This document shows positions 9,339 through 18,125 of a stretch of DNA of 64,000 nucleotides, piece by piece; positions within the stretch are counted from its first letter, which is position 1; each line of letters starts with the position of its first letter. The stretch lies in the NCBI RefSeq assembly GCF_014522265.1, contig NZ_CP017024.1, positions 1,330,001 to 1,394,000 on the forward strand, written 5' to 3'. The stretch comes from Pseudomonas oryzihabitans (GTDB lineage Bacteria > Pseudomonadota > Gammaproteobacteria > Pseudomonadales > Pseudomonadaceae). Under the pieces are notes generated by a model. It did not search any database. It was given only the letters and a program-made list of their open reading frames with translations, and had not been told where the DNA came from. The translations under genes were made by a program, and so were the position numbers.

Positions 9339-9481
9339 AATCTTCGAAAGCAACGCGTCGCGAGCGCAGGCGGAGCAAGGCGAAAGCCGGTGAGAAAGCG
9401 GAGTGCACATCGAGTGCATGAGCATTTCGAACCGGCTTTCAACGCCGCTCCGGCAAGCGCAGCAGCGTTGAATCGAAGATT
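9339..9481. repeat. MITE-like dispersed repeat, copy B
   Basis: A 143-bp element bounded by imperfect terminal inverted repeats (AATCTTCGAAAGCAACGC at 9339-9356 and GCGTTGAATCGAAGATT at the other end). On the minus strand its core (GCGTTGAAA, then TTCGAAATGCTCAT, then ACTCCGCTTTCTCA) matches the core of the element at 41290-41461. Its outer base is the first base of the dgoD stop codon complement. No coding capacity. Confidence 0.75.
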
Positions 9482-10629
9482 TACCACTCGGCGAAACTGC
9501 CATCCTTGTGCCGCCAGATCGGATTGCGCCAGCGATGGCCGACGGCGGCCTGTTCCTTGACGAATTCCTCGTTGACCTCGACGCCCAGCCCCGGCCCCTG
9601 AGGGATCTTCACGTGGCCATCGGCGTAGTCGAACACCTCGGGATTCTTGATGTAGTCCAGCAGGTCGTTGCCCTGGTTGTAGTGGATGCCCAGGCTCTGC
9701 TCCTGGATGAAGGCGTTGTAGCAGTTGGCATCCAGCTGCAGGTTGACCGCCAGGGCGATGGGGCCGAGCGGGCAATGCAAGGCGATGGCCACGTCATAGG
9801 CCTCGGCCATGTTGGCGATCTTGCGCGTCTCGGTGATGCCGCCGGCATGGGACGGATCGGGCTGCAGGATGTCGACGTAGCCTTCCTGGAGGATGCGCTT
9901 GAAGTCCCAGCGCGAATACAGTCGCTCGCCCAGGGCGATGGGCGTGTTGCTCATCAGGGCGATCTCCTTGAGCGCCTCATGGTGCTCGCTGAGCACCGGC
10001 TCCTCGATGAACATCAGGCGGAACTGCTCCAGCTCCTTCACCAGCACCTTGGCCATGGGCTTGTGCACCCGGCCATGGAAGTCCACGCCGATGCCAAAGT
10101 GCGGTCCGCAGGCGTCGCGGATGGCGGCGACATTGGCGATCACCTGGTCGACCTTGTCGTAGGTGTCGACGAACTGCATCTCTTCGCTGGCGTTCATCTT
10201 GATGGCGGTGAACCCCTTGGCCTGGCGCTCCAGGGCCTGGGCCGCGGTCTCCGCCGGGCGGTCGCCACCGATCCAGGAATAGACGCGGATGCTGTCGCGC
10301 ACCTGGCCGCCGAGCAATTCGTGCACCGGGACGCCCAGGGCCTTGCCCTTGATGTCCCACAGCGCCTGGTCGATGCCGGCCAGGGCGCTCATGTGGATGC
10401 CGCCGCCGCGATAGAAGCCGCCGCGGTAGAGCACCGTCCAGTGGTCTTCGATGTTGCGCGGGTCCTTGCCGATCAGGTAGTCGGCCAGTTCCTCGACCGC
10501 CGCCGCCACGCTGTGGGCGCGGCCTTCCAGCACGGGTTCGCCCCAGCCGTGGATGCCCTCGTCGGTCTCGATTTTGAGAAAGCACCAGCGCGGCGGGACG
10601 ACATAGGTAGTGAGTTTGGTGATTTTCAT
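9481..10629 (-). CDS. dgoD: D-galactonate dehydratase
   Basis: Enolase-superfamily enzyme that dehydrates D-galactonate to 2-dehydro-3-deoxy-D-galactonate. At 382 residues it equals the E. coli DgoD length, and the key residues fall at the same positions: metal ligands Asp183, Glu209 and Glu235, His185 in GVDFHGRVH, and His285 in ALHCPLGP. The N-terminus [20 protein letters not shown] and [22 protein letters not shown] are typical. It sits in the dgo operon between the aldolase and the transporter genes, with a palindromic repeat in the gap to dgoA. The stop codon abuts a MITE-like element. Confidence 0.97.
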   Translation of the reverse strand: MKITKLTTYVVPPRWCFLKIETDEGIHGWGEPVLEGRAHSVAAAVEELADYLIGKDPRNIEDHWTVLYRGGFYRGGGIHMSALAGIDQALWDIKGKALGVPVHELLGGQVRDSIRVYSWIGGDRPAETAAQALERQAKGFTAIKMNASEEMQFVDTYDKVDQVIANVAAIRDACGPHFGIGVDFHGRVHKPMAKVLVKELEQFRLMFIEEPVLSEHHEALKEIALMSNTPIALGERLYSRWDFKRILQEGYVDILQPDPSHAGGITETRKIANMAEAYDVAIALHCPLGPIALAVNLQLDANCYNAFIQEQSLGIHYNQGNDLLDYIKNPEVFDYADGHVKIPQGPGLGVEVNEEFVKEQAAVGHRWRNPIWRHKDGSFAEW

Positions 10630-10674
10630 GGTGTGGAAATCTCGACAGTAATTATTGGAATCGAGGGATTGAAC

Positions 10675-10749
10675 AGCTCGCGGTCATGGCGGTTCGCCGC
10701 TGCGAACGCTCCTACAGGCTCTTGTAGGAGCGGTCCATGACCGCGAGCT
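10675..10749. repeat. REP-like palindromic element between dgoA and dgoD
   Basis: A 75-bp imperfect palindrome with perfect 15-bp ends (AGCTCGCGGTCATGG / CCATGACCGCGAGCT) and an inner CTCCTACAGGCTCTTGTAGGAG hairpin part. The TGTAGGAGCGG-type sequence is common between Pseudomonas genes. It starts directly next to the dgoA stop codon and could stabilise or attenuate the dgo transcript. Confidence 0.8.
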
Positions 10750-11376
10750 TTAAGCGTTCTTTACCGCCTGCCACCCCGCTGCGAAGGCCTGGGCATTGGC
10801 GCTGACCTGGGCGGCGTTCAGGCCCGGCTTGTACAGCGCCGAGCCGAGGCCGAAGCCGTTGGCGCCGGCGGCCACGTAGGGGCCCATGTTGTCCGGGGTG
10901 ATGCCGCCCACCGGCAAGAGCGCCAGCGCCTTGGGAAACACCGCGCGCCAGGCCTTGACCACCGCCGGGCCGAGTTGCTCGGCGGGAAACAGCTTGAGGC
11001 TGTCGGCGCCGGCGTCGAGGGCGGCGAAACCTTCCGAGGGGGTGGCCACGCCCGGGGCACTGACCAGGCCGGCAGCCTTGCTGGCACGGATCACCGCCGG
11101 GTTGGCGTTGGGCGAGACGATCAGCCGGCCACCGGCGGCGTCCACCTCGGCCACCTGGGCCTCGGTGAGCACGGTGCCGGCGCCGATCAGGCAGCTTTCG
11201 CCCAGCTCGGCGGTCAGTCGGCGGATGCTCTCGTAGGGCTGCGGCGAGTTGAGCGGGATCTCGATGACGCGAAAGCCGGCGTCGTACAGGGCACGGCCGA
11301 CAGCGACGATCTCGTCCGGGGTGACGCCGCGCAGGATGGCGATCAGCGGCAGGTCCTTGAGATAGGGTTCAAGCAT
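10750..11376 (-). CDS. dgoA: 2-dehydro-3-deoxy-6-phosphogalactonate aldolase
   Basis: Class I KDPG/KDPGal aldolase that cleaves 2-dehydro-3-deoxy-6-phosphogalactonate to pyruvate and D-glyceraldehyde 3-phosphate. The 208-residue protein has LIAILRGVTPDE at the start, the active-site Glu39 in FRVIEIPLNSP, GAGTVLT, FPNAN-like SPNAN and the Schiff-base Lys128 in SLKLFPAE. The E-I-P-L-N-S-P form and the dgo context favour the galactonate over the gluconate isomer (Eda). It overlaps the 3' end of dgoK by 8 bp, indicating translational coupling. Confidence 0.95.
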   Translation of the reverse strand: MLEPYLKDLPLIAILRGVTPDEIVAVGRALYDAGFRVIEIPLNSPQPYESIRRLTAELGESCLIGAGTVLTEAQVAEVDAAGGRLIVSPNANPAVIRASKAAGLVSAPGVATPSEGFAALDAGADSLKLFPAEQLGPAVVKAWRAVFPKALALLPVGGITPDNMGPYVAAGANGFGLGSALYKPGLNAAQVSANAQAFAAGWQAVKNA

Positions 11377-12322
11377 GGGAGTCTCCAGTGATGGGGAGCA
11401 GGCCGGCGGCCTGGGCCAGGCGCCAGAGCCCGGCCCGGGTGGCCTGCTCCAGCAGGCGGACCTGGTGGATATCGAACAGCGCCAGGGCGTCGCGATAGCG
11501 CTGGCAGAGCGTCGCGTCGCCGATCAGCACCAGGGGTGGGCAGGGGGCGCCGGCAAGGGCGGCGACCTGGCTGCGCAGCTCTTCGCCGATCAGCAGGCCG
11601 GACAGGTAGTCGAGGCTGTGCGCCGCGCCCAGTTCGCCGGCCAGCACCCGGCTGCGAGCGGTGAAGAGGCGGCCGAACAGGCCCTCGGCCCCGGCATCGC
11701 GGGCGGTGACCAGGCCCAGGCGGAAGGCTTCGGCGCTGGCCTCGGGACCGGCTTCGGCAGCCGGACGCCCGAGGATGGAATGCTCGCGCAGGACGGCGAA
11801 CAGCTCGCCGGTCATGTAGGTGGCGAAGTCGGTCAGGCGACCGTCACGCACCCGCACCCACTTGCTGTGGGTGCCGGGCAATACCAGCAGGGCTTCGGCG
11901 GCCAGGTCCGGCTCCAGTTCGAGGGCGCCGAACACCTGGGTTTCCTCGCCGCGCAGGACGTTGGGCAAGGCGCCGCGCTGCATCACCCCGGGGACCAGAT
12001 GAAGCTCGCCGCAACCGGTGTCCAGGCGCAGCAGGCCGGCGGCCAGGCTGTGGACGTCGGCCGGGCAGTCGGCATAGGGCACCTCGCGCCAGCCACCGCG
12101 GCTGCCGACCATGCCGCAGGCGATGGCGGGCAGGTTTGGCCGGGCCTCGCGCCAGTCGCCCACCAGGGTGCGATAGGCCGCGGCGAAGTCGCCATCCGGC
12201 ACATGCATGATGCCCCAGGGGCGGCTGCGGGTTTCCAGCACGGCGCCCTGGGCGTCGAACAGCTGGGCCCGCAGGGACGAGGTGCCCCAGTCGAGGCCGA
12301 TGAGGTGCGGGGTGGCGGTCAT
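11369..12322 (-). CDS. dgoK: 2-dehydro-3-deoxygalactonokinase
   Basis: Sugar-acid kinase that phosphorylates 2-dehydro-3-deoxygalactonate at C6 with ATP. The 317-residue sequence has the phosphate 1 motif LIGLDWGTSSLRAQLFD at the N-terminus, ACGMVGSRGGWREVPYADCP, the DgoK-specific LVLPGTHSKWVRVRDGRLTDFATYMTGELFAVLREHS block and a C-terminal LIGDATLCQRYRDALAL. It overlaps dgoR upstream (ATGA, 4 bp) and dgoA downstream (8 bp), so the three genes form one translational unit. Size matches other pseudomonad and rhizobial DgoK proteins (300-325 residues). Confidence 0.95.
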   Translation of the reverse strand: MTATPHLIGLDWGTSSLRAQLFDAQGAVLETRSRPWGIMHVPDGDFAAAYRTLVGDWREARPNLPAIACGMVGSRGGWREVPYADCPADVHSLAAGLLRLDTGCGELHLVPGVMQRGALPNVLRGEETQVFGALELEPDLAAEALLVLPGTHSKWVRVRDGRLTDFATYMTGELFAVLREHSILGRPAAEAGPEASAEAFRLGLVTARDAGAEGLFGRLFTARSRVLAGELGAAHSLDYLSGLLIGEELRSQVAALAGAPCPPLVLIGDATLCQRYRDALALFDIHQVRLLEQATRAGLWRLAQAAGLLPITGDSHA

Positions 12323-13113
12323 GCGGGACTCCAGCCGAGTTCGCGGGAAATGGCCCGGGCGCAGGCAGTGACCTCGGGCTGCAGTTCATGCAGCCGCGCC
12401 TCGGGCATGTAGGGGATGGCACTGGCCACGCTCAGGGCCGCGACGATGACGCCGTCGGCGCCGCGGATGGGTGCGGCCACGCAGCGGATGCCCAGTTCGT
12501 TCTCTTCCAGATCCAGGGCATAGCCCTCGGCGGCGTGGCGCCGCAGCCGCGCGCAATAGTCCGCCCAGGGCAGGAAGTCCTCGCGCAGGCCGGGCTGGCC
12601 GGTCCGCCGGGCCACGCCTTCGCCGTAGAGGGCTTCCCACTCGTTTTCGGCGAGATCGAGCATCAGCGCCTTGCCGACCCCGGTCAGCGCCAGCGGCATG
12701 CGCAGGCCGACCCGGGATCTCATCTCCAGCCCCCGGCTGCCCGGCAGCTTGTCGAGATAGAGCACGTCGCCACCCTCGCGCACGCCGAGGTGCACGGTGT
12801 CGCCACAGTGCTGGGCCAGGCGCTGCAGATGGGGCCGGGCCACACCGGTCAGCGGCAGTTGCTCACGGGCCTGGTAGCCGAGGGCGATGAGATGGCTGCC
12901 CAGGATCAGCCGCCCGCCGTCATGGCGCAGATAGCCGGCCTGGGTCAAGGCGGCGACCAGCCGATGGGTGGTGCTGCGGGTGCAGCCGATGGCGGCGCCG
13001 ACCTGGGCCAGGCTGTCGGCCCCGGCGGCCACGGCTTCGAGCACGGCCAGGCCGCGAAACAGTGCCTGGGCCCCGCTGGGTGCTTCGCCCTTGTTGGAAT
13101 TGTTGTCGTTCAT
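12319..13113 (-). CDS. dgoR: IclR-family regulator of the galactonate operon
   Basis: A 264-residue IclR-type regulator: winged helix-turn-helix in the first 70 residues (GLAVLEAVAAGADSLAQVGAAIGCTRSTTHRLVAALTQAGYL), then the GAF-like effector domain (HCGDTVHLGVREGGDVLYLDKLPGS, RVGLRMPLALTGVGKALM, ENELGIRCVAAPIRGADGVIVAALS). The ATG at 13111-13113 follows a GAAGG ribosome site and gives the usual N-terminus; the 31 extra upstream codons run through the promoter region. It overlaps dgoK by 4 bp and heads the operon. E. coli uses a GntR-type DgoR, so the name here reflects position, and function is inferred. Likely effector: galactonate or its dehydrated product. Confidence 0.85.
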   Translation of the reverse strand: MNDNNSNKGEAPSGAQALFRGLAVLEAVAAGADSLAQVGAAIGCTRSTTHRLVAALTQAGYLRHDGGRLILGSHLIALGYQAREQLPLTGVARPHLQRLAQHCGDTVHLGVREGGDVLYLDKLPGSRGLEMRSRVGLRMPLALTGVGKALMLDLAENEWEALYGEGVARRTGQPGLREDFLPWADYCARLRRHAAEGYALDLEENELGIRCVAAPIRGADGVIVAALSVASAIPYMPEARLHELQPEVTACARAISRELGWSPA

Positions 13114-13162
13114 GGCCTTCACTCTAGAAGCCTCGCGGGCAAATCTCAATATGTGATACGTC

Positions 13163-13179
13163 ATCCCATATTGTGGGAT
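13163..13179 (-). promoter_or_regulatory. Putative IclR-type operator upstream of dgoR
   Basis: A 17-bp inverted repeat, ATCCCA-N5-TGGGAT, centred about 58 bp upstream of the dgoR start codon in the short region shared with divergent phoB. Position and symmetry fit an autoregulatory IclR site; no footprint or second copy was found to confirm it. Confidence 0.5.
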
Positions 13180-13199
13180 ATAAGTTAGATATGACAGCC

Positions 13200-13217
13200 T
13201 TGTCACATAGCTGCAAT
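13200..13217 (+). promoter_or_regulatory. Pho box upstream of phoB
   Basis: TTGTCAC-ATAG-CTGCAAT is a direct repeat of two 7-mers with 4-bp spacing. Each half matches five of seven positions of the Pho box consensus CTGTCAT. It lies 56 bp upstream of the phoB ATG, where PhoB autoactivation would be expected. Confidence 0.7.
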
Positions 13218-13272
13218 ATTGGCGCTATCTAATGCACGGCACATTGCAAGGACTCGAGAGGCAGAGCGCTCC

Positions 13273-13962
<690 letters not shown>

Positions 13963-13980
13963 CGCGGGATCACCGCCGCC

Positions 13981-15294
13981 GTGAACATCAACTGGCGCTC
14001 CCGTCTGGCCACCCAGCTGGCGACCGTGGTCGCCGGCTGCGCCCTGGCCGGCTGGCCGTTCGGCCATGTCGGCCTGGCGGTGGCCCTGGGACTGGCGGTC
14101 TATCTGGCGGTCACCCTCAGGCACCTGCTGCGCCTGCACGCCTGGCTGCTGAGCGAAGCCCCGGGCGCGCCGCCGGAGGCCGAGGGGCTATGGGGCGAGG
14201 TGCTCGACCGGCTCTATCGCCGCCAGCGCCACGAACAGCGTCAGCGCGAGGAACTGCTCGCCGTCATCGGCCGTGCCCAGGCCTCCACCGAGGCCCTGCG
14301 CGACGCCATCATCCTGGTGGATCGCCACGGCAACCTGGAGTGGTGGAATCGCGCCGCGGAAACCCTGCTCGGCCTGCGCCAGCCTCAGGACCTCGGCCAG
14401 CCCATCACCAACCTGGTGCGCCATCCGCGCTTTTCCGACTACTTTCTCGGCGGCGACTACGGTGAGCCGCTGGAACTGGCCTCGCCGCTCAACGACGATG
14501 AATACCTGCACATCCTGGTCACCCGCTTCGGCGAAGGCGATCGGCTGCTGCTGGTGCGCGACGTGACCCGCCTCCACCAGCTGGAACAGATGCGCAAGGA
14601 TTTCGTCGCCAACGTCTCCCACGAGTTGCGCACCCCGCTGACGGTCATCACCGGCTACCTGGAGACCCTGCTGGACAATGCCGACCACGCCACTCCGCGC
14701 TGGCGGCGGGCGCTGGGGCAGATGCAGCAGCAGGCCGGACGCATGCAGCACACCATCGACGACCTGCTGCTGCTGGCACGCCTGGAAGCCACCGATTATC
14801 CCGCCGACAACCGCCCGGTGGGCCTGGAGCCGCTGCTCGCCTCCATCCTGCAGGATGGCCGTGCCCTGTCCGGCGCCGTGGGCCACCGCCTGAGCCTGGA
14901 GTGCGAACCGGGCCTGGCGCTGCTGGGCAGCGAGACCGAATTGCGCAGCTGCTTTTCCAACCTGGTGTTCAATGCCGTCAAGTACAGCCCCGAAGGCGGC
15001 GAGGTACGGGTGCGCGCCTGGCAGGACGCCGAGGGTGCCCACGTCGCGGTGCAGGACAACGGGCCCGGCATCGACGCCCGCCACCTACCGCGCCTGACCG
15101 AGCGCTTCTATCGCCTCGACGCCAGTCGCGCTTCCAGCACCGGCGGGACGGGCCTGGGCCTGGCCATCGTCAAGCACGTGCTGATCCGCCATCGCGGCGG
15201 CCTGGACATCCACAGCGTGCCCGGCGAAGGCAGCTGCTTCACCTGCGATTTCCAGCCCGAACAGATCGCCCAGCGCACCGCTGCCTCGGCCTGA
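13981..15294 (+). CDS. phoR: Phosphate regulon sensor histidine kinase PhoR
   Basis: A 437-residue membrane-bound kinase/phosphatase paired with PhoB. It has a short hydrophobic N-terminus (about residues 10-45) without a large periplasmic domain, as is typical of PhoR; a PAS domain (residues about 105-190; DAIILVDRHGNLEWWNRAAETLLGL); the H box FVANVSHELRTPLTVITGYLE; and N, G1 and G2 boxes (NLVFNAVKYSPEGG, VQDNGPGIDARHLPRLTERFYR, GGTGLGLAIVKHVLIRHRG). Translation starts at GTG 13981. The absence of a periplasmic sensor domain fits signal input through PstSCAB-PhoU rather than direct phosphate binding. Confidence 0.95.
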   Translation: MNINWRSRLATQLATVVAGCALAGWPFGHVGLAVALGLAVYLAVTLRHLLRLHAWLLSEAPGAPPEAEGLWGEVLDRLYRRQRHEQRQREELLAVIGRAQASTEALRDAIILVDRHGNLEWWNRAAETLLGLRQPQDLGQPITNLVRHPRFSDYFLGGDYGEPLELASPLNDDEYLHILVTRFGEGDRLLLVRDVTRLHQLEQMRKDFVANVSHELRTPLTVITGYLETLLDNADHATPRWRRALGQMQQQAGRMQHTIDDLLLLARLEATDYPADNRPVGLEPLLASILQDGRALSGAVGHRLSLECEPGLALLGSETELRSCFSNLVFNAVKYSPEGGEVRVRAWQDAEGAHVAVQDNGPGIDARHLPRLTERFYRLDASRASSTGGTGLGLAIVKHVLIRHRGGLDIHSVPGEGSCFTCDFQPEQIAQRTAASA

Positions 15295-15349
15295 GCCGTC
15301 CCCTCCCCGCCGTGCTATCGTCCGGCCATCCCGGTCACGGTCCCCTGTC

Positions 15350-17101
15350 ATGCCTCCAGCCCTGCGCCTGCTGCCGGTCCTGCTGCTCGCCCTGCTCGGC
15401 TGCCTGCTGCTGGGCAGTCAGGCCTGGCACCGCGCCGAACAGGCGAGCCTGGCCGAGGCCAGTCTGCTCGGCCAGGAGCAGCTGCGCCTGCATGCCAGCG
15501 GCCTGCAGACCCTGATCGACCGCTTTCGCGCCCTGCCGACGGTGCTGGCCCAGGACCCGGAGCTGATCGCCGCGCTCACCACCCCGCCCGATGCCGCCGC
15601 CACCGAGCGCCTCAATCTCAAGCTGGAAAGACTCAATACCGCCGCCCAGTCCTCGACCCTGGAGCTGCTGGATCGCAGCGGCCTGGCCATCGGCGCCAGC
15701 AACTGGCGGCTGCCCACCAGCTATGTCGGCCACAACTACGGTTTCCGGCCCTATTTTCGCGAGACCCTCGCCGGCGGCAGCGGCCGCTTCTATGCCGTGG
15801 GGGTCACCACCGGCATTCCCGGCTATTTCCTCTCCCATGCGGTGCTGGACGCCCAGGGGCGCTTTCTCGGCGCGGTGGTGGTCAAGCTGGAATTCCCGGC
15901 CATCGAGGCCCGCTGGGGCGAGCATCCCGAGGTCCTACTGGTGAGCGATGCGCGCGGCGTGGTCTTTGCCGCCAATCGCCCGGCCTGGCGCTATCGCCTG
16001 CTGCGCGAGCTGACCCCGGCCGAGCGCGCCGAACTGGCCACCACCCGCCAGTACGACAGGCGCACCCTGCAACTCCTGCCCTATCGCCAGCAGCGGGTGC
16101 TCGGCGAGCAGCGCCAGGTGGCCCACATCGAGGCGCCCGAAGGCAGCGCCGACTACCTCTGGGACAGCCTGCCGCTGCCCAGCGAAGGCTGGACCCTGCA
16201 CCTGCTGCGGCCCACCCGCGACCTGCAGGGTGGCGGCCCGGGCGCGGCGCTGGCCGCCGCCTGCGCCTGGCTGCTGCTGGTCTGCGCCGGTCTCCTGTGG
16301 GCGCAACGGCGCCGCCTGCAGCGCCTGCGCCAGCGCAGTCGCCTGGAGCTGGAGCAACTGGTGGAAGCCCGTACCGCGGAACTCCGCACCGCCCAGGACG
16401 GCCTGGTGCAGGCCGCCAAGCTGGCCGCCCTGGGGCAGATGTCGGCGGCCCTGGTGCACGAACTCAACCAGCCGCTCACCGCCCAGCGCATGCACCTGGC
16501 GAGTCTGCGCCTGCTGCTGGACCACGCTCGGCTGGACGAAGCCCGCGCCGCCCTGGAGCGCCTCGATGGTCTGCTGACCCGCATGAGCGGCCTCACCGCC
16601 CATCTCAAGACCTATGCGCGCAAGACCCCCGCCGGCCTGCGTGAACGGGTCGATCTGGCCCGGGTGGTGGACCAGGCGCTGGAATTGCTGGAGGCGCGCC
16701 GCGCCGAGCTGGCCGTGGAGCTGATCCTGGAGCTGCCGCGTCCGGCCTGGCTGCTGGGCGATCCCATCCGCCTGGAGCAGGTGCTGGTCAACCTGCTGCG
16801 CAACGCCCTGGACGCCGTGGCGGAGCGACCCCGACCGCAGGTCCGGGTCAGCCTCGCGCGCGAGGGCGAACACTGGTTGCTGGCGGTGGCCGACAACGGC
16901 GGCGGCATCGCCGCCGAGCACCTTGACCAGGTGTTCGATCCCTTCTTCACCACCAAGCCGGTCGGCGAAGGCCTCGGTCTGGGCCTGGCGGTGTCCTCGG
17001 CCATCGTCCAGGCCCAGGGCGGCAGCCTGACGGCCAGCAACGCTGTGGAGGGCGCGGTCTTCGCCTTGCGGCTGCCGGCCGCGCTGGCGTCAGCGGCCTA
17101 G
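15350..17101 (+). CDS. DctB/MifS-type C4-dicarboxylate or alpha-ketoglutarate sensor kinase
   Basis: A 583-residue sensor histidine kinase. A first membrane segment (residues about 5-25) precedes a periplasmic double-PAS/Cache-type domain with the DctB-like stretch SYVGHNYGFRPYFRETLAGGSGRFYAVGVTTGIPGYFLSHAV; a second membrane segment lies near residue 300. A coiled-coil follows (QLVEARTAELRTAQDGLVQAAKLAALGQMSAALVHELNQPL), with the phosphoacceptor His in the H box, then the HATPase boxes NLLRNALDAVAERPRP and VADNGGGIAAEHLDQVFDPFFTTKP. These point to a DctB/MifS kinase. Its natural partner, a DctD/MifR activator, lies 6.7 kb downstream at 23814. Whether the ligand is a C4-dicarboxylate or alpha-ketoglutarate is not decided by sequence. 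Confidence 0.88.
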   Translation: MPPALRLLPVLLLALLGCLLLGSQAWHRAEQASLAEASLLGQEQLRLHASGLQTLIDRFRALPTVLAQDPELIAALTTPPDAAATERLNLKLERLNTAAQSSTLELLDRSGLAIGASNWRLPTSYVGHNYGFRPYFRETLAGGSGRFYAVGVTTGIPGYFLSHAVLDAQGRFLGAVVVKLEFPAIEARWGEHPEVLLVSDARGVVFAANRPAWRYRLLRELTPAERAELATTRQYDRRTLQLLPYRQQRVLGEQRQVAHIEAPEGSADYLWDSLPLPSEGWTLHLLRPTRDLQGGGPGAALAAACAWLLLVCAGLLWAQRRRLQRLRQRSRLELEQLVEARTAELRTAQDGLVQAAKLAALGQMSAALVHELNQPLTAQRMHLASLRLLLDHARLDEARAALERLDGLLTRMSGLTAHLKTYARKTPAGLRERVDLARVVDQALELLEARRAELAVELILELPRPAWLLGDPIRLEQVLVNLLRNALDAVAERPRPQVRVSLAREGEHWLLAVADNGGGIAAEHLDQVFDPFFTTKPVGEGLGLGLAVSSAIVQAQGGSLTASNAVEGAVFALRLPAALASAA

Positions 17102-17319
17102 CGCACGCAAAGCGTCACCAGCAGGGCGAAGCCCCAGCCGAGCAGCCCGGTCACCAGCAGGGGCGCCGCATCCCAGGGACCGCGGGTGGCATCCAGAAGC
17201 GGCAGGCCGACGCCACCGAGCAGGGCGCTGGCAAGGACGCCGGCGAGGATCCGGACCAGTGGCCAGTGGCTGTCGGCCGACTCCTCGGGAGCGGCAGCAA
17301 GGGTCTCTTCTTCGGACAT
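17098..17319 (-). CDS. Small membrane protein, unknown function
   Basis: A 73-residue protein with an acidic N-terminus (MSEEETLAAAPEESADSHW) and two predicted membrane helices (about residues 22-43 and 52-70). It is convergent with the DctB-like gene, the stop codons overlapping by 4 bp. GGCGGAG lies at a workable distance upstream of its ATG, and amino-acid composition is that of a real membrane protein, which supports a gene rather than a chance frame. No family recognised. Confidence 0.6.
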   Translation of the reverse strand: MSEEETLAAAPEESADSHWPLVRILAGVLASALLGGVGLPLLDATRGPWDAAPLLVTGLLGWGFALLVTLCVR

Positions 17320-17450
17320 GGCAGGGCTCCGCCAGGAAATACAGAGCGCGACCCTAGCCGGGCAACCTGAAGCTGCGATGAAGCGGCGCTTCAGATTGCC
17401 TTCAGCTTGACCGCCAAGACTGCATCTCGCATTCCCCTGGAGAGGTCGCG

Positions 17451-18125
17451 ATGCTCGACGTGACTTGGCAGTCCCCGCAAGGTTTTACCCTGGCCGATCG
17501 CAGCGGTTCGCTGCTGGCCCGCCTGGAGCCGCTCGAGGCGCCCGGTCGCCAGACGACCGAGGCCTTCATCGGCGCCCGTTTCGCCCTGGAGCATGGCGCC
17601 CGCATCAGCCACTTCCTGCCGCTGCTGCTCGCCCTGCGCGATGCCGAAGGCGAGCTGCAGGCGGCGGTGGGCATCCGTCCCGCCCTCGACCAGCCGCTGT
17701 TTCTCGAACGCTATCTGCCGCAGCCGGTGGAGACCCACGTGGCGGCGGCGCTCGGCCGGCCGATCGATCGCGCGGAGGTGGTGGAGGTCGGCAATCTGGC
17801 GGCGCTGGGCCCTGGCCAGGCGCGTCTGCTGATCGTCGTCACCACCTGGCTGCTGGCCCGCAGCGGCCGGCGCTGGGTCACCTTCACCGGCCCCACCCGC
17901 CTGATCAACAGCTTTCATCGCCTTGGTCTGGCGCCCCAGGTACTGGGCGCGGCCGATCCGGCCTGCCTGGGCGCCGAACGCGAGAGCTGGGGCTCCTACT
18001 ACGCCAACGATCCCCAGGTCTGCGCCGGCGACATCCACCAGGGCTATCACCAGCTGCTGCAGGCCGGCATCTTCGCCCGCCTGGGCCTTCCCACCCTTGG
18101 CGAGGAAGACTGCCATGTCGCCTGA
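17451..18125 (+). CDS. Thermostable-hemolysin family protein (T_hemolysin; acyltransferase-like fold)
   Basis: A 224-residue protein resembling the family named after the Vibrio thermostable hemolysin delta-VPH. Supporting segments are TEAFIGARFALEHGARISHFLPLLLALRDAEGE, AVGIRPALDQPLFLERYLPQPVE, RAEVVEVGNLAALGPGQARLLIVVTTWLL and TGPTRLINSFHRLGLAPQVLG. There is no signal peptide or membrane segment, so secretion as a cytolysin is doubtful. The layout, with an E-V-x-N-L-A strand before a helix, recalls GNAT/LuxI-like acyltransferases, and the family is placed with acetyltransferases as I recall; that is an inference. It is the first gene of a cluster and overlaps the ligase gene by 11 bp. RBS: GGAGAGG. 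The name hemolysin probably misstates its function here. Confidence 0.72.
   Translation: MLDVTWQSPQGFTLADRSGSLLARLEPLEAPGRQTTEAFIGARFALEHGARISHFLPLLLALRDAEGELQAAVGIRPALDQPLFLERYLPQPVETHVAAALGRPIDRAEVVEVGNLAALGPGQARLLIVVTTWLLARSGRRWVTFTGPTRLINSFHRLGLAPQVLGAADPACLGAERESWGSYYANDPQVCAGDIHQGYHQLLQAGIFARLGLPTLGEEDCHVA

Noticed and set aside
17451..18125. Secreted cytolysin as the function of the thermostable-hemolysin family protein
   Set aside because: No signal peptide, no membrane-inserting segment, and tight coupling to biosynthetic enzymes; an enzyme role is more likely.
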